64,000 nt of DNA from Diplonema papillatum (taxonomy: Eukaryota > Euglenozoa > Diplonemea > Diplonemida > Diplonemidae), in NCBI GenBank assembly GCA_030068145.1, contig JAPJBO010000036.1:372001-436000 (forward strand), written 5' to 3'. The notes under the pieces were generated by a model. The model made no database searches and was not told the DNA's origin. It saw nothing but the letters and a program-made list of their open reading frames with translations. Position 1 is the first letter of the stretch. Every line of letters begins with the position of its first letter. A program made the translations under genes and the position numbers. Below are positions 63,600-64,000 of the stretch, in pieces.

Positions 63600-64000
63600 C
63601 TATTTTTTTTTTCCTTGTTTTCTGACGAAGAAATTTCCGCCGGTGGTTTCTGCTATGAGAAGATTTCCATCAGGTTTCTGCCACGAGAAATTTCCACTGA
63701 TGAAGGTTCCGTTAGAAAACATTTCCACCAACAATTTCTGTGAGAAAAGTGTTCCGCCAAGCTTCCCGTGAAAGAAATTTCCGCCGGTGGTTTCTGCCAT
63801 GAGAAATTTTCCATCAGTTTTCTGTCATGAGAAAATTGTCCATCACCAGTTTCCCTTCCCACGAAAGAAAACTCCGCCGGTAGTTTCCACGAGAAAATTT
63901 CCGGCCTGCACAGTGACAAAACAGAAATCTGGAAAAAAAATTGTCCCAGAACTTTTCTGACTTTTTTTAGAGTGAAAGTTTTTGACACACCGGGTTTTCC
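63600..64000. mobile_element. Inverted partial copy of the 22691-23753 interior
   Basis: A degenerate array of about 30-bp units (GAAATTTCCGCCGGTGGTTT, CTGCCATGAGAAATTTTCCA) is the reverse complement of the array at 22990-23420. It ends with AGAGTGAAAGTTTTTGACAC at the window edge, resembling the motif next to the other copy. Truncated by the window. Confidence 0.8.

Overview
The window is nuclear DNA of a microbial eukaryote. All ten protein-coding loci I can support lie on the minus strand. Their coding DNA is GC-rich, and they sit in lower-GC DNA full of repeats and transposons. TAA, TAG and TGA all act as stops, so the code looks standard. At least one gene (NOB1) has conventional GT-AG introns, one of them about 6.2 kb and filled with nested inverted-repeat elements. 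One-strand gene order plus TE-rich introns would fit a euglenozoan such as a diplonemid. That assignment is inference: I see no spliced-leader gene or mitochondrial marker that would settle it.

Layout, low to high coordinate (transcription runs right to left): TAF2-like TFIID subunit (1473-5618); secreted DUF6259-like glycoside hydrolase with an inserted PAN-like segment (8185-10839); ALC1/CHD1L-like SNF2 remodeller with C-terminal macro domain (12633-16115); a disordered protein with two tandem C/H fingers and five IQ motifs (19262-22138); an unknown 538-residue protein (26069-27685); a bisphosphate nucleotidase of the IMPase family (30486-31550); a probable mitochondrial single-pass membrane protein (34624-35526); NOB1 in at least three exons (38128-46008); an unknown 721-residue low-complexity protein (47709-49874); and a PARN-like deadenylase fused to a CAP/CARP-like beta-helix domain (52675-55437). 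The last 8 kb hold only TE relics and foldback elements.

The most unusual pattern is that many genes are accompanied by head-to-tail, truncated copies of one of their own ends. Six are copies of the 3' end lying downstream (IQ protein, 538-aa protein, nucleotidase, mitochondrial protein, PARN, and an orphan PPR-like terminal exon). One is a set of 5'-end copies lying upstream (ALC1). A second theme is a transposon family with CACGACGCAC termini whose terminal inverted repeats are arrays of short palindromes, one of them carrying a nested TAA-flanked element. A third is a uniform C-x2-H-x4-C-x2-C module in two decayed, probably TE-encoded proteins.

Functionally the genes are mostly housekeeping: transcription initiation, chromatin and DNA-damage response, 40S maturation, mRNA decay, sulfur/phosphonucleotide metabolism and respiration. 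They do not form an obvious pathway. ALC1 (a PAR reader) lying beside a protein with PBZ-like fingers is a possible but unproven theme.
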